A DNA stretch of 64,000 nucleotides from Phytopseudomonas daroniae (GTDB lineage: Bacteria; Pseudomonadota; Gammaproteobacteria; Pseudomonadales; Pseudomonadaceae): contig NZ_QJUI01000018.1 of assembly GCF_004327285.1 (NCBI RefSeq), positions 1-64,000 on the forward strand. Direction: 5' to 3'. Every line of letters begins with the position of its first letter. Positions within the stretch are counted from its first letter, which is position 1. This document shows, one piece after another, positions 25,070 to 33,532 of this stretch. The notes beneath the pieces are model-generated. The model had not been told where the DNA came from and did no database searches. It saw nothing but the letters and a program-made list of their open reading frames with translations. Both the position numbers and the translations under genes were made by a program.

Positions 25070-25180
25070 GGTGGACAAAAAGAGCGTTGTCCACCCGGTC
25101 TGAATGCCTCGGCCTTGTCCAGGGAGACCCGGATCCGCTCAGAAAGCTGATCCGGCCTTGAGCGCCCGTCGAGTTTTTTT
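25070..25180 (+). ncRNA. Structured leader or candidate small RNA upstream of hemO
   Basis: Three stems occur in this otherwise gene-free 469-bp spacer. ggtggacaa / ttgtccacc is a perfect 9-bp stem at 25070-25095. ccggatc / gatccgg lies near 25129-25155. cttga / tcgag (25157-25173) is followed directly by seven T residues (25174-25180). The last would be a weak intrinsic terminator. A transcript starting near the Fur box at 24911 could end here, 173 bp before hemO. Whether it is a separate RNA or an attenuated leader is unknown. Confidence 0.35.
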
Positions 25181-25353
25181 ACTGACTCCGGGGGGCTCGT
25201 TCGTCTCTTATTAATGATCAATGTGAAAGGTTGGCTGTACGCATGGCCTGCTGGCGTGCCGATGGCCGACCGTCGATGTCCAGACGGCGACGACGCCATT
25301 CGGATCCGAGTCTGCGCAACCCTATCGTTTCTCCGTCATCAATGAGACCCCTC

Positions 25354-25944
25354 ATGACTGCATCATCGCCCCTGTCCCATGCCCTGCGTTCCCAGCGTCT
25401 CAACCAGATCACTCACGAGCCGCACAGCAAGCTCGATGACCTGGTCAAGAGCCATGACCCGTTCAGCAGCCGGGAACGCTTCGCGCGCTTCGTCGCGGCC
25501 CAGTACCTGTTCCAGTACGACCTGGAAAAGCTCTATACCGACCCCGCCCTGATCGAGCTGGTACCCGACCTGCCGGCGCGCTGCCGGGTCGAGCAGGCGC
25601 GTCTGGATCTGGCCGATCTCGGCCTGCCGGTGCCGCAGGGCGATGAGGCCATTCGTAGCCGTTCTCTGGGGCTCGGCGCCGCCCTGGCCTGGCTATTCGT
25701 ATCCGAAGGCTCGAAGCTCGGCGCGGCCTTTCTGCTCAAGCGCATGCCTGCACTGGGCCTGAGCGAGACCTTTGGTGCGCGCCATCTCGGCGAGCCGGAA
25801 GGCGGCAGAGCGCAAGGCTGGAAGGCGTTCGTCGCGACCCTGGATGCGATCGAGCTGGATGCCGAACAGGAGCGCGAGGCGGAGGCGGCGGCGATTGCCG
25901 CGTTCGAGCGTTTCGTGGTGCACCTGGAACGTAGTTTTGCCTGA
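25354..25944 (+). CDS. hemO: Biliverdin-producing heme oxygenase (HemO/PigA)
   Basis: This cytosolic enzyme (196 residues from the ATG at 25354) opens imported heme to release iron, CO and biliverdin. An in-frame ATG at 25342 is an alternative start. His24 in HEPHSKL aligns with the proximal ligand His26 of P. aeruginosa HemO. FARFVAAQYLFQ, WLFVSEGSKLGAAFL and FGARHLGEPEGGRAQGWKAFV are family blocks. Of the residues reported to set the unusual regioselectivity there (Asn19, Lys34, Lys132), Asn17 and Lys32 are present here and Arg130 replaces the third; this alignment is from memory. It lies divergent from the third heme-signalling set and is preceded by a structured leader. Confidence 0.95.
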   Translation: MTASSPLSHALRSQRLNQITHEPHSKLDDLVKSHDPFSSRERFARFVAAQYLFQYDLEKLYTDPALIELVPDLPARCRVEQARLDLADLGLPVPQGDEAIRSRSLGLGAALAWLFVSEGSKLGAAFLLKRMPALGLSETFGARHLGEPEGGRAQGWKAFVATLDAIELDAEQEREAEAAAIAAFERFVVHLERSFA

Positions 25945-25957
25945 TACCCCGCGGGCG

Positions 25958-26365
25958 ATGGCGAGTGGCTGGACACGCTGGCTGTGGCTGGCGCTCGCCT
26001 ACCTGAGCATCGGCATGGCGGCGGTGGGTGTGGTAGTGCCTGGTTTGCCGACCACCGAGTTCGTGTTGCTGGCGGCCTGGGCCGCGTCGCGCAGTTCGCC
26101 ACGGCTCAGTGCCTGGCTGGAAAACCACCGCCTGTTCGGCCCATTGCTGCGCAACTGGCGCGATGGTGGGGTGATCACCCGGCGTACCAAGCTGGCGGCG
26201 AGCCTGAGCATGCTGCTGGCCTTCGGCATCATGCTGCTGACGGTGGCGCATACGCCGTCGCTGATTTTCGCCGGGCTGGGCATGAGCTGTGGTGCGCTGT
26301 GGATCTGGTCGCGACCGGAGCAGGTCAGGCGTAAGGACGACGAGCAGGCAGCGGAAACCCGCTGA
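25958..26365 (+). CDS. DUF454/YbaN-family inner-membrane protein
   Basis: This is a 135-residue protein with two or three hydrophobic segments. WLWLALAYLSIGMAAVGVVVPGLPTTEFVLLAAWAAS is the DUF454 signature, followed by a charged stretch and a C-terminal hairpin of two helices. The function is unknown. The family often neighbours heme oxygenase genes, and here it follows hemO by 13 bp, so co-transcription and a role in heme uptake or use are inferred. A TTG at 25937 overlapping the hemO stop is an alternative start. Confidence 0.82.
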   Translation: MASGWTRWLWLALAYLSIGMAAVGVVVPGLPTTEFVLLAAWAASRSSPRLSAWLENHRLFGPLLRNWRDGGVITRRTKLAASLSMLLAFGIMLLTVAHTPSLIFAGLGMSCGALWIWSRPEQVRRKDDEQAAETR

Positions 26366-26440
26366 GCGTGAATCGTCTACAGGATCTGGAGCGATGCGTG
26401 TCCTATGCTATGCGCTTCAACAGACCCCAGGGCATAAGCG

Positions 26441-26881
26441 ATGAACAAGGATATCGGCGAGATCAGCGGTGCCTGCCACTGTGGCGGCGTGCGTTTCCAG
26501 GTGCGCCTGAGCAACGGCCTGCATACGGCGCGGCGCTGTAACTGTTCCTATTGCCGGATGCGCGGGGCGGTCGCTGTATCTGCCGAGTTGACGGATTTTC
26601 AGGTGCTGCAGGGCGAGCAATTGCTGACGGTCTATCGATTCAACACCCGCAGTGCACAGCATTATTTCTGTTCGCGCTGCGGCATTTACACCCATCATCA
26701 ACGCCGTTCCAATCCTCATCAGTACGGCATCAACGTGGCCTGCCTCGACGGCATCAGCCCGTTCGACTTCGCCGAGGTGCCGGTCAGCGACGGAATATTG
26801 CATCCGGCGGACGATGTCAGCGGGGCTGTATCGAGACAGGTGGGCGTGCTGCGTTTCATTCCTGCGGACGGATCGCACTGA
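26441..26881 (+). CDS. GFA/CENP-V-domain zinc protein
   Basis: This 146-residue protein belongs to the glutathione-dependent formaldehyde-activating (GFA) fold family. Zinc-ligand cysteines are seen in CHCGG (residues about 12-16), CNCSYCR (about 33-39) and FCSRCGIY (about 71-78). Such proteins bind glutathione adducts or act as carbon-sulfur lyases; the substrate here cannot be inferred. It stands alone between the hemO operon and a convergent hydrolase gene. Confidence 0.85.
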   Translation: MNKDIGEISGACHCGGVRFQVRLSNGLHTARRCNCSYCRMRGAVAVSAELTDFQVLQGEQLLTVYRFNTRSAQHYFCSRCGIYTHHQRRSNPHQYGINVACLDGISPFDFAEVPVSDGILHPADDVSGAVSRQVGVLRFIPADGSH

Positions 26882-26923
26882 CCACCCTTCAGCTCCCTGC
26901 TTCAGTGCATTCGCGGATCGCGG

Positions 26924-27742
26924 TCAGCGCGACACGAAGGCCAGGAGATCGTCATTCAACTGGTCTGCATGGGTCACCGCAAAGCCATGGGGTGCGCCTG
27001 GGTAGACCTTGAGCACAGCACCCTTTATCTGCTCGGCGGCCAGCTTGCCGGTGGCCTCGAACGGCACGACCTGGTCGGCATCGCCGTGGATGATCAGCGT
27101 CGGTACATCGACCTTGGCCAGATCGGCGCGGAAGTCGGTTTCGGAGAAGGCCGTCACGCAGTCCAGGGTACCTTTCAGCGAAGCCAGCAAGGCGATGTTG
27201 AGGGTCTGGGTGAGCACGCCTTCGGAGACTTTCTGGCCTTTGTTCAGGCCATAGAACGTAGAGCCGAAGTCGGCGATGAATTGAGCACGATCCTCGAGCA
27301 GGTTGCCGCGGATCTCGTCGAAGACGCTTTTCTCCACGCCTTGCGGATGATCGGCGGTCTTGATGAAGATCGGTGTCACCGCACCCAGCAGGGCCAGCCC
27401 GGCGACGCGTTCGGAACCATGCTTGCCGATGTAACGGGCCACGTCGCCGCCACCCATGGAAAAGCCCACCAGCGTCACCTCACGCAAGTCGAGATGCTCG
27501 ATGAGCTCGTGAATGTCCTCGGCGAAGGTGTCGTAGTCGTAGCCTGACCAGGGTTGGCTGGAGCGCCCGAAGCCACGGCGGTCGAAGGCCACGCAACGGT
27601 AGCCGTGGGAGGCCAGGTGGAGCATCTGGTACTCCCACATGTCGGCGTCCAGCGGCCAGCCGTGGCTGAACAGGATCGGTTTTCCCGAACCCCAGTCCTT
27701 GTAATAGATCTCGGTACCGTCGCGAGTGATGAAAGTGGTCAT
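26924..27742 (-). CDS. Alpha/beta hydrolase, non-heme chloroperoxidase/arylesterase type
   Basis: This 272-residue serine hydrolase has the nucleophile elbow GFSMGGG (Ser near residue 97), an Asp in HGDADQVVP and a His in GAPHGFAVTH. The N-terminal block ITRDGTEIYYKDWGSGKPILFSHGWPLDADMW is typical of cofactor-free haloperoxidases and esterases. The start at 27742 has AGGAG 6 bases upstream. The longer frame to 27934 lacks support. Physiological substrate unknown. Confidence 0.9.
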   Translation of the reverse strand: MTTFITRDGTEIYYKDWGSGKPILFSHGWPLDADMWEYQMLHLASHGYRCVAFDRRGFGRSSQPWSGYDYDTFAEDIHELIEHLDLREVTLVGFSMGGGDVARYIGKHGSERVAGLALLGAVTPIFIKTADHPQGVEKSVFDEIRGNLLEDRAQFIADFGSTFYGLNKGQKVSEGVLTQTLNIALLASLKGTLDCVTAFSETDFRADLAKVDVPTLIIHGDADQVVPFEATGKLAAEQIKGAVLKVYPGAPHGFAVTHADQLNDDLLAFVSR

Positions 27743-27881
27743 GGAACACTCCTCTGCAGGTTCAGGTTCTTGATCGCTACCTGGGCAAGGCACCGAGCAG
27801 CGGACTACTGAGTTATTGAGTGGAGGCATGGCGAAGCGTTCGGTCTTTCCGGCGCACCGCTCGTCAGGCGCGCAAATGAAA

Positions 27882-27908
27882 ATGCCGCGTAAATCAGCTA
27901 CGCGGCAT
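27882..27908 (-). terminator. Intrinsic terminator of metNIQ
   Basis: atgccgcgta / tacgcggcat form a perfect 10-bp stem with a 7-base loop. On the minus strand it is followed by TTTTCATTT. It lies 26 bp after the metQ stop. Confidence 0.85.
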
Positions 27909-27934
27909 CGAGTGCAGGGATGGTGTAACGGCAA

Positions 27935-28711
27935 TCAGAACGCCGGAACGACCGCGCCTTTGTATTTTTCCAGGATGAAGGCTTTCACTTCGTCGCTGTG
28001 CAGGGCGTTGACCAGCTTCTGTAAGGCGGCGCTGTCCTTGTTGTCTTCACGGGTAACCAGGATGTTGACGTACGGCGAGTCGCTGCCTTCGATGGCCAGG
28101 GCGTCCTGGGTCGGGTTCAGCTTGGCTTCCAGCGCGTAGTTGGTATTGATCAGCGCCAGGTCGACCTGGGTCAGTACGCGCGGCAGGGTCGCGGCTTCCA
28201 GCTCACGCACCTTGATGCCTTTCGGGTTTTCGGCGATGTCTTTCGTCGTGGAGAGGATGTTGTTGGCATCCTTGAGCTTGATCACGCCGGCTTTCTGCAG
28301 CAGCAGCAGGGCACGGCCGCCATTGGTGGCGTCGTTGGGGATCACCACGTTGGCGCCTTGCGGCAGGTCTTTCAGATCCTTGATCTTGCTGGAGTAGGCG
28401 CCGAAGGGTTCGACGTGCACACCGCCTACGCTGACCAGGGTGGTGCCACGGCTCTTGTTGAACTCGTCCAGGTAAGGCTGGTGCTGGAAGAAGTTGGCAT
28501 CCAGACGCTTCTCGGCGACCTGTACGTTGGGCTGCACGTAGTCGGTGAAGACCTTGACGTCCAGCTCCACGCCTTCTTTGGCCAGTGCCGGTTTGACGAA
28601 GTTGAGGATCTCCGCGTGCGGCACGGCGGAGGCCGCGACGCTCAGGGTTTCAGCCTGGGCAGCGCTGGAGAAGGCTGCGACGACAGCCAGGGCAGTAAGC
28701 AGTTTTTTCAT
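27935..28711 (-). CDS. metQ: Methionine ABC transporter substrate-binding protein
   Basis: This 258-residue periplasmic binding protein of the NlpA/MetQ family captures D/L-methionine for the MetNI transporter. The signal peptide ends at AAQAETLSV. It lacks a lipobox Cys, so it is a soluble or signal-retained form rather than a lipoprotein. Family blocks include DYVQPNVQVAEKRLDANFFQHQPYL and NDATNGGRALLLLQKAG. It is last in the metN-metI-metQ operon, separated by 62 bp from metI, with its own ribosome site (aaggag). Confidence 0.94.
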   Translation of the reverse strand: MKKLLTALAVVAAFSSAAQAETLSVAASAVPHAEILNFVKPALAKEGVELDVKVFTDYVQPNVQVAEKRLDANFFQHQPYLDEFNKSRGTTLVSVGGVHVEPFGAYSSKIKDLKDLPQGANVVIPNDATNGGRALLLLQKAGVIKLKDANNILSTTKDIAENPKGIKVRELEAATLPRVLTQVDLALINTNYALEAKLNPTQDALAIEGSDSPYVNILVTREDNKDSAALQKLVNALHSDEVKAFILEKYKGAVVPAF

Positions 28712-28773
28712 CGTTTGACTCCTTGAGATGAGGCGGCGTGGCGGCGAAGTGCCGGTCGTCCGTTCCAGCTGTT

Positions 28774-29439
28774 TTATTTACGAGAGAAGTGCACCACCAG
28801 CCGGTCGCCGATGGTTTGCAGAATCTGTACGAGCACCACCAGCAGCGCCACCGTCACGAACATCACGTCCGGCTGATAACGCTGATAGCCGTAACGCACT
28901 GCCAGGTCGCCCAGGCCGCCGCCACCGATCAGGCCGCTCATCGCGGTGTAGGACACCAGGGTGATGGCCGTAACGGTGACGGCCGCCAGAATGCCCGGCA
29001 GGGCCTCGGGCAACAGGGCGTTGAAGATGATCTGTCGGGTGCTGGCGCCCATCGCCTGGGTCGCTTCGATGATGCCGCGGTCGACCTCGCGCAGTGCGGT
29101 TTCCACCAGGCGTGCGAAGAACGGCGTGGCACCGACCACCAGTGGCGGAATGGCGCCGGCAACCCCCAGCGAGGTGCCGGTGATCAGCACCGTGACCGGG
29201 ATCAGCAGGATCAGCAGGATCACGAAGGGCACCGAACGCAGGATGTTCACCAACAGCGAGACCACCGCGTAGAGCGCCTTCTGTTCGAACATCTGCCGCG
29301 GGCCGGTGAGGAACAGCAGCACGCCGAGGGGTAGGCCGAACAGCACGGTGAACAGCATGGAGCCGCCGAGCATGTTCAGGGTATCGAGGCTGGCCTGCCA
29401 GATTTCCAGCCAGTCGACGTTGGGCAGTAAGGTTTCCAT
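28774..29439 (-). CDS. metI: Methionine ABC transporter permease
   Basis: This 221-residue inner-membrane permease has about five helices. The EAA loop (ALREVDRGIIEATQAMGASTRQIIFNALLPEALPG) contacts the MetN ATPase. The ATG overlaps the metN stop by one base (TGATG), indicating translational coupling. Confidence 0.94.
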   Translation of the reverse strand: METLLPNVDWLEIWQASLDTLNMLGGSMLFTVLFGLPLGVLLFLTGPRQMFEQKALYAVVSLLVNILRSVPFVILLILLIPVTVLITGTSLGVAGAIPPLVVGATPFFARLVETALREVDRGIIEATQAMGASTRQIIFNALLPEALPGILAAVTVTAITLVSYTAMSGLIGGGGLGDLAVRYGYQRYQPDVMFVTVALLVVLVQILQTIGDRLVVHFSRK

Positions 29440-30443
29440 CAGCGCAGAACCTCCAGGTGCACGTCGGCCGCTTCGAAGTGGGCCAGGGCCGCGTCGATAT
29501 CGCCGCCGCTCAGTGCCAGGGTCAGCTGGCCGTAGGGCGTGTCCTTGATGCGGTCGATACGCCCGGCGAGGATGCTGTAGTCGATACCGGTTTCCCGGGC
29601 GACCTGGCCAAGCATCGGCGAATAGGTAGAGTCACCCTGAAAGGTCAGGCGCAGGATGCGGCCCTGGACATGGGCGAAGTCGTCGCGCTGTTCGTTTTCG
29701 TCCACCTGTTCCGCCTCGAGCACGAAGCGGCGTGTGGTGGCGTGTTGCGGGTGCAGGAATACGTCGGCGACGGGGCCCTGCTCGACGATCACGCCCGCAT
29801 CCATGACCGCCACGCGGTCGCAGACGCGGCGAATCACATCCATCTCATGGGTGATCAGGACGATGGTCAGGCCCAGTTCGCGGTTGATCTCGGCCAGCAG
29901 CTGCAGCACCGACGCCGTGGTTTGCGGGTCGAGGGCGCTGGTGGCTTCGTCGCAGAGCAGAATCTTCGGTCGGGTCGACAGCGCACGGGCGATGCCCACA
30001 CGCTGCTTTTGCCCACCGGACAACTGTGCCGGGTATTTGTTGGCGTGATCCTGAAGGCCGACGCGTTCGAGCAGTGCGGCAACACGCTGCTCGATCTCCC
30101 TGGCCGCTACGCCAGCCAGCTTCAGCGGCATGCCGACATTGGCGGCGACCGTCTTGGATGACAGCAGGTTGAAGTGCTGGAAGATCATGCCGACCTGCTG
30201 GCGGAACTGGCGCAAGCCATCAGCACCGAGGGCGGTCACGTCCACGCCGTCGATATCGATGCGGCCGCCGGAGGGTTCTTCGAGGCGGTTGATCAGGCGC
30301 AGCAGGGTACTTTTGCCTGCACCGGAGTGGCCGATGATGCCGAACACTTCGCCACGGTCGATGTGCAGGTCGCAGGGTTGCAGGGCGGGGATATCGCGGC
30401 CACTGACGCGGTACGCCTTGTGAACCTGATGAAAGTCGATCAC
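29439..30443 (-). CDS. metN: Methionine ABC transporter ATPase
   Basis: This 334-residue ATPase has Walker A GHSGAGKST (about 38-46), signature LSGGQKQRVGIARAL and Walker B ILLCDEATSALD, then the C-terminal NIL/ACT domain (LRLTFQGDSTYSPMLGQVARETGIDYSILAG) that senses methionine and inhibits uptake. The start is a GTG at 30443. The 235 bp upstream to the next gene hold no clear riboswitch that I can recognise. Confidence 0.94.
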   Translation of the reverse strand: MIDFHQVHKAYRVSGRDIPALQPCDLHIDRGEVFGIIGHSGAGKSTLLRLINRLEEPSGGRIDIDGVDVTALGADGLRQFRQQVGMIFQHFNLLSSKTVAANVGMPLKLAGVAAREIEQRVAALLERVGLQDHANKYPAQLSGGQKQRVGIARALSTRPKILLCDEATSALDPQTTASVLQLLAEINRELGLTIVLITHEMDVIRRVCDRVAVMDAGVIVEQGPVADVFLHPQHATTRRFVLEAEQVDENEQRDDFAHVQGRILRLTFQGDSTYSPMLGQVARETGIDYSILAGRIDRIKDTPYGQLTLALSGGDIDAALAHFEAADVHLEVLR

Positions 30444-30678
30444 GCATTAAACCTTTTGGGTTCGTTGTTCTGCCGGATAGGCATGAGAAGCACTAGCAAG
30501 CCGCTGGAAAACTAACGGCGTTGCCGTCGCCCGTTTTTGCCTTGCGCTGGCTGCTTCGCCTAGGTTTTCACCGGACTGCTAGTTTACCCGGCGCTTGTTA
30601 GACCTCAAAAATATTTGTAGGCCTATGTTTATAGCTAAAAAGCTGGTTTATATCGTCTCAGACGGCGCATTCGCGTAC

Positions 30679-31500
30679 TTACTGATCGCGCGAAAGCAAC
30701 ACCAGGCGGGGGACCTGAACCGGCTTCACCGCATGGCTGAGCGTCAGCTTGAAGGCCGGGTCACGCTTCATCACCCGCGCTTCGAGCAGGCTGCTGACCC
30801 GGCGCAGATCCTCGGCACTGCGCACTTCTATGTGAACGGTGCGATCGAAGGTCACCACGTCGGCTGCGACCGCATCGAGCCGCTCGAACAGTGCAGCTTC
30901 GTCGCGGCTGTCGAGCATCGGCAGGCTGATGTCACTGCGTTTGTCAGCAGGGTCGATCAGGGTGGCCGCTGCTTCGGGCGGTGTGTCATCGGCGGTGCGG
31001 GTAGCAGCGGCCTGCGCTTCGGCGGCCTGGCGCAACAGGCGCAGTCGCTCCTGACGTGCGGCCTGAGCCTGTTCGCCTGCCTGGCGCGCCTGTTCCACTG
31101 CGCTCAACTCGGCCTCACGGGCTTTGCCGATGGCGCCATCCAGACCGGTGGTCAGTGCCGGCGCCTTGGGCATCAGGTTGCGCGCGTGGCCAAGGGATTT
31201 TGCGGCCTTGTCGAGATCACCGTTTTCCAGGGCTTTCTGACCTTCCAGCAAATAGGCCTCGGCCAGCCGCCGCTGGGTGTGCAGCACCACGGCAGGTTCG
31301 CCGCTCTGCTGCAGAGCTTCGAGCTGCGCTTCAGCCTCGACCAACCGGCCTTCGGCAAGATTGGTGTCGAACTGTTCCTGGGCACTTGGCGCAACCGCCA
31401 CGGGAACCGGGGCCGGTTCGGCTTCCTGGCGGCTCTGGCAGCCGATCATCAGCAGAGCCAGTGCGGCCAGCGTGGCACAGCGTATAGGGAACGATGTCAT
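30679..31500 (-). CDS. Predicted lipoprotein with helical/TPR-like repeats
   Basis: This is a 273-residue protein of unknown function. The lipobox LMIGC places the lipidated Cys at residue 21, so it should be membrane-anchored facing the periplasm. Residues about 45-115 look like TPR-type helical pairs (RLVEAEAQLEALQQSGEPAVVLHTQRRLAEAYLLEGQKALENGDLDKAAKSLGHA). An Ala/Gln/Arg-rich probable coiled coil follows, then a compact C-terminal domain. P. aeruginosa has a hypothetical gene in the same place between znuB and metN (from memory, PA5502). Confidence 0.75.
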   Translation of the reverse strand: MTSFPIRCATLAALALLMIGCQSRQEAEPAPVPVAVAPSAQEQFDTNLAEGRLVEAEAQLEALQQSGEPAVVLHTQRRLAEAYLLEGQKALENGDLDKAAKSLGHARNLMPKAPALTTGLDGAIGKAREAELSAVEQARQAGEQAQAARQERLRLLRQAAEAQAAATRTADDTPPEAAATLIDPADKRSDISLPMLDSRDEAALFERLDAVAADVVTFDRTVHIEVRSAEDLRRVSSLLEARVMKRDPAFKLTLSHAVKPVQVPRLVLLSRDQ

Positions 31501-31768
31501 GGCTGCGAGTCTCGATTTGTGCAAAAAACACGCAATTCTACACGGTGGCGTCCGGGCTACCAAATACCACAGGATCAGGCTTTGTGGCGTTCACCCGTAG
31601 ATACCGTCTTGCACCACGGCCTGCAAGAGCCCGTTGGTATAGGAGCATCGTCCCCGGCGCGATGCGTTGGCGGCCATTCAGCGAACCTGTGGTGCGGCTA
31701 CCATTCGCTGCGAGGTCGCAGCTCCTACACACGTGTGGTGATCCTCCGAGCTTATCGCTGAAGCCCGT

Positions 31769-31932
31769 GTAGGGTGGGTTAGCGACGCCATGCTACGTTA
31801 TTGCAGGTACTTCGATCCTGGAGCGTCGCGTAACCCACCAGGCGATAAGCGGCGTTGCGCCAATGGTGGGTTACGGCGCTGCGGCAATCGCAGAATGTTT
31901 GCGCTGTGCAACAGGCGTCTCACCCACCCTAC
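31769..31932. repeat. Dispersed 164-bp palindromic repeat, family B, copy 1
   Basis: The element starts gtagggtgggttagcgacgc and ends acccaccctac, with internal taacccaccaggcgata and atggtgggttacggcgctgc. It is closely matched by 45211-45375. It differs from the RAYT-linked family in its core (gtagggtggg versus gtaggatggg) and its internal sequence. It lies in the 447-bp lipoprotein-znuB gap. The rest of that gap (31501-31768) holds no gene I can support. Confidence 0.88.
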
Positions 31933-31947
31933 GGCTCTGGCACGGGA

Positions 31948-32736
31948 TCAGGCTTTGCGGCGCGGCAGCGCGAAACTCAGCAAGAACAGGCTGGCCGCCG
32001 AGACCACGATGGACGGGCCGGCCGGGGTGTCCTGCAGCCAGGACAGGCTGAGGCCGCAGCACACCGCGACGATGCCCAGCAGGCTGGCGCCAAAGGCCAT
32101 CTGCTCCGGTGTGCGTGCATGCCGTTGTGCGGCGGCGGCAGGGATGATCAGCAGCGAGGTGATCAGGAGTACGCCGACGATCTTCATCGCCACGGCGATA
32201 ACGATGGCGATCAGCATCATCAGGCCGAGACGGATCGCCGCCACGGGCAGGCCTTCGACCCTGGCCAGTTCTTCGTGCACGGTGATCGCCAGCAGCGGGC
32301 GCCACATCAGCACCAGCAGGATCAGTACCAGAGTGCTGCCAGCGAGAATCCAGGCCAGATCGGTCGGGCTGACCGCGAGCAGATCGCCGAACAGGTAGCC
32401 CATCAGGTCGATGCGCACGTCGCGCATGAAACTCAGCACCACCAGGCCCAGCGACAGGGTGCTGTGGGCGAGGATGCCGAGCAGCGTATCGCTGGCCAGG
32501 GGCTGGCGGGTCTGCAGGGTGACCAGGAGGATTGCCAGCAGCACACAGCCGACGGTCACCGCGAAGGTCGGGCTGACGTCCAGCATCAGGCCCAGCGCCA
32601 CGCCGAGCAGCGCGGCATGGGACAGGGTGTCGCCAAAGTAGGCCATGCGCCGCCACACCACGAAGGAGCCCAGTGGGCCGGCGACCAGTGCCAGAGCGAG
32701 GCCGGCGAGCAGGGCGTTGAACAGAAAATCAGCCAT
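31948..32736 (-). CDS. znuB: Zinc ABC transporter permease
   Basis: This 262-residue inner-membrane permease of the ZnuB/MntB family has about eight hydrophobic helices and the hallmark YFGDTLSHAALLGVALG near the N terminus. The start at 32736 overlaps the znuC end by 8 bp; an ATG four codons upstream is also possible. It works with ZnuC and ZnuA for high-affinity zinc import. Confidence 0.93.
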   Translation of the reverse strand: MADFLFNALLAGLALALVAGPLGSFVVWRRMAYFGDTLSHAALLGVALGLMLDVSPTFAVTVGCVLLAILLVTLQTRQPLASDTLLGILAHSTLSLGLVVLSFMRDVRIDLMGYLFGDLLAVSPTDLAWILAGSTLVLILLVLMWRPLLAITVHEELARVEGLPVAAIRLGLMMLIAIVIAVAMKIVGVLLITSLLIIPAAAAQRHARTPEQMAFGASLLGIVAVCCGLSLSWLQDTPAGPSIVVSAASLFLLSFALPRRKA

Positions 32737-33532
32737 GCTTGCAGCCATCTCCGTGTACGTGCGGGCGCAGTGGGCCGTTTATGCCCAGGCCCGGTTTGTC
32801 GCTGACCACGCTGCCATGCAGGTCGTGCTCATGATCGTGGTGGTGGTGATAGACCGCCAGGCTCTGGGCGTCGCGACCGAACAGTTCGACGAAGGCTGGA
32901 TCGAAACTGACCTGCTCCGGGTGGCCCGAGCAGCACACGTGGCGGTTCAGGCACACCACCTGATCGGTGGTGCTCATCACCAGGTGCAAGTCGTGGGACA
33001 CCATCAGCACGCCGCAGCCGTGGCGATCGCGCAGGCGGGTGATCAGCCGGTACAGCTCGGCCTGGCCGGCCACGTCGACGCCCTGCACCGGCTCATCGAG
33101 CACCAGCAGTTGCGGCTCACGCAACAACGCACGGGCCAGCAGCACACGTTGCAGCTCGCCGCCGGAAATGCCCTGCAGCGGGCTGTCGAGTACCTGGCTG
33201 GCACCCACCTCGGCCAGTGCCGATTGCGCTCTGGCGCGGTCGACGCCCGGTACCAGGCGCAGAAAACGCAGTACGCTGAGCGGTAAGGTCGGGTCAACGT
33301 GCAGTTTCTGCGGCATGTAGCCGATCCGCAGTTTCGGCTTGCGCCATACGCTGCCGCTGTCCTGCTTGAGCAGGCCGAGTACGGCGCGCACCAGGGTAGT
33401 CTTGCCGGCGCCGTTGGGGCCGATCAGGGTGACGATCTCAGCGGGCTTGATGGTCAGCTCGACATTGTCGAGCACCGTCTGCCCGGAGAAACCGACAGTC
33501 ACGCCTTCGAGGCGTATCAGAGCGTTGCTCAT
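32729..33532 (-). CDS. znuC: Zinc ABC transporter ATPase
   Basis: This 267-residue ATPase has Walker A GPNGAGKTT (about residues 38-46), signature ISGGELQRVLLARAL and Walker B LLVLDEP. The C-terminal tail is His-rich (YHHHHDHEHDLHG and HVHGDGCKHG), typical of ZnuC and possibly zinc-binding. Its start overlaps the zur stop codon, and it is co-transcribed with zur and znuB. Confidence 0.94.
   Translation of the reverse strand: MSNALIRLEGVTVGFSGQTVLDNVELTIKPAEIVTLIGPNGAGKTTLVRAVLGLLKQDSGSVWRKPKLRIGYMPQKLHVDPTLPLSVLRFLRLVPGVDRARAQSALAEVGASQVLDSPLQGISGGELQRVLLARALLREPQLLVLDEPVQGVDVAGQAELYRLITRLRDRHGCGVLMVSHDLHLVMSTTDQVVCLNRHVCCSGHPEQVSFDPAFVELFGRDAQSLAVYHHHHDHEHDLHGSVVSDKPGLGINGPLRPHVHGDGCKHG

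Noticed and set aside
25210..25228. Possible Fur box directly before hemO (attaatgatcaatgtg)
   Set aside because: Only about 10 of 19 consensus matches, no better than background in AT-rich spots. The stronger site is at 24911.
30444..30678. SAM-type riboswitch upstream of metN
   Set aside because: I could not find the conserved SAM riboswitch cores, and such riboswitches are not expected for pseudomonad metNIQ operons.
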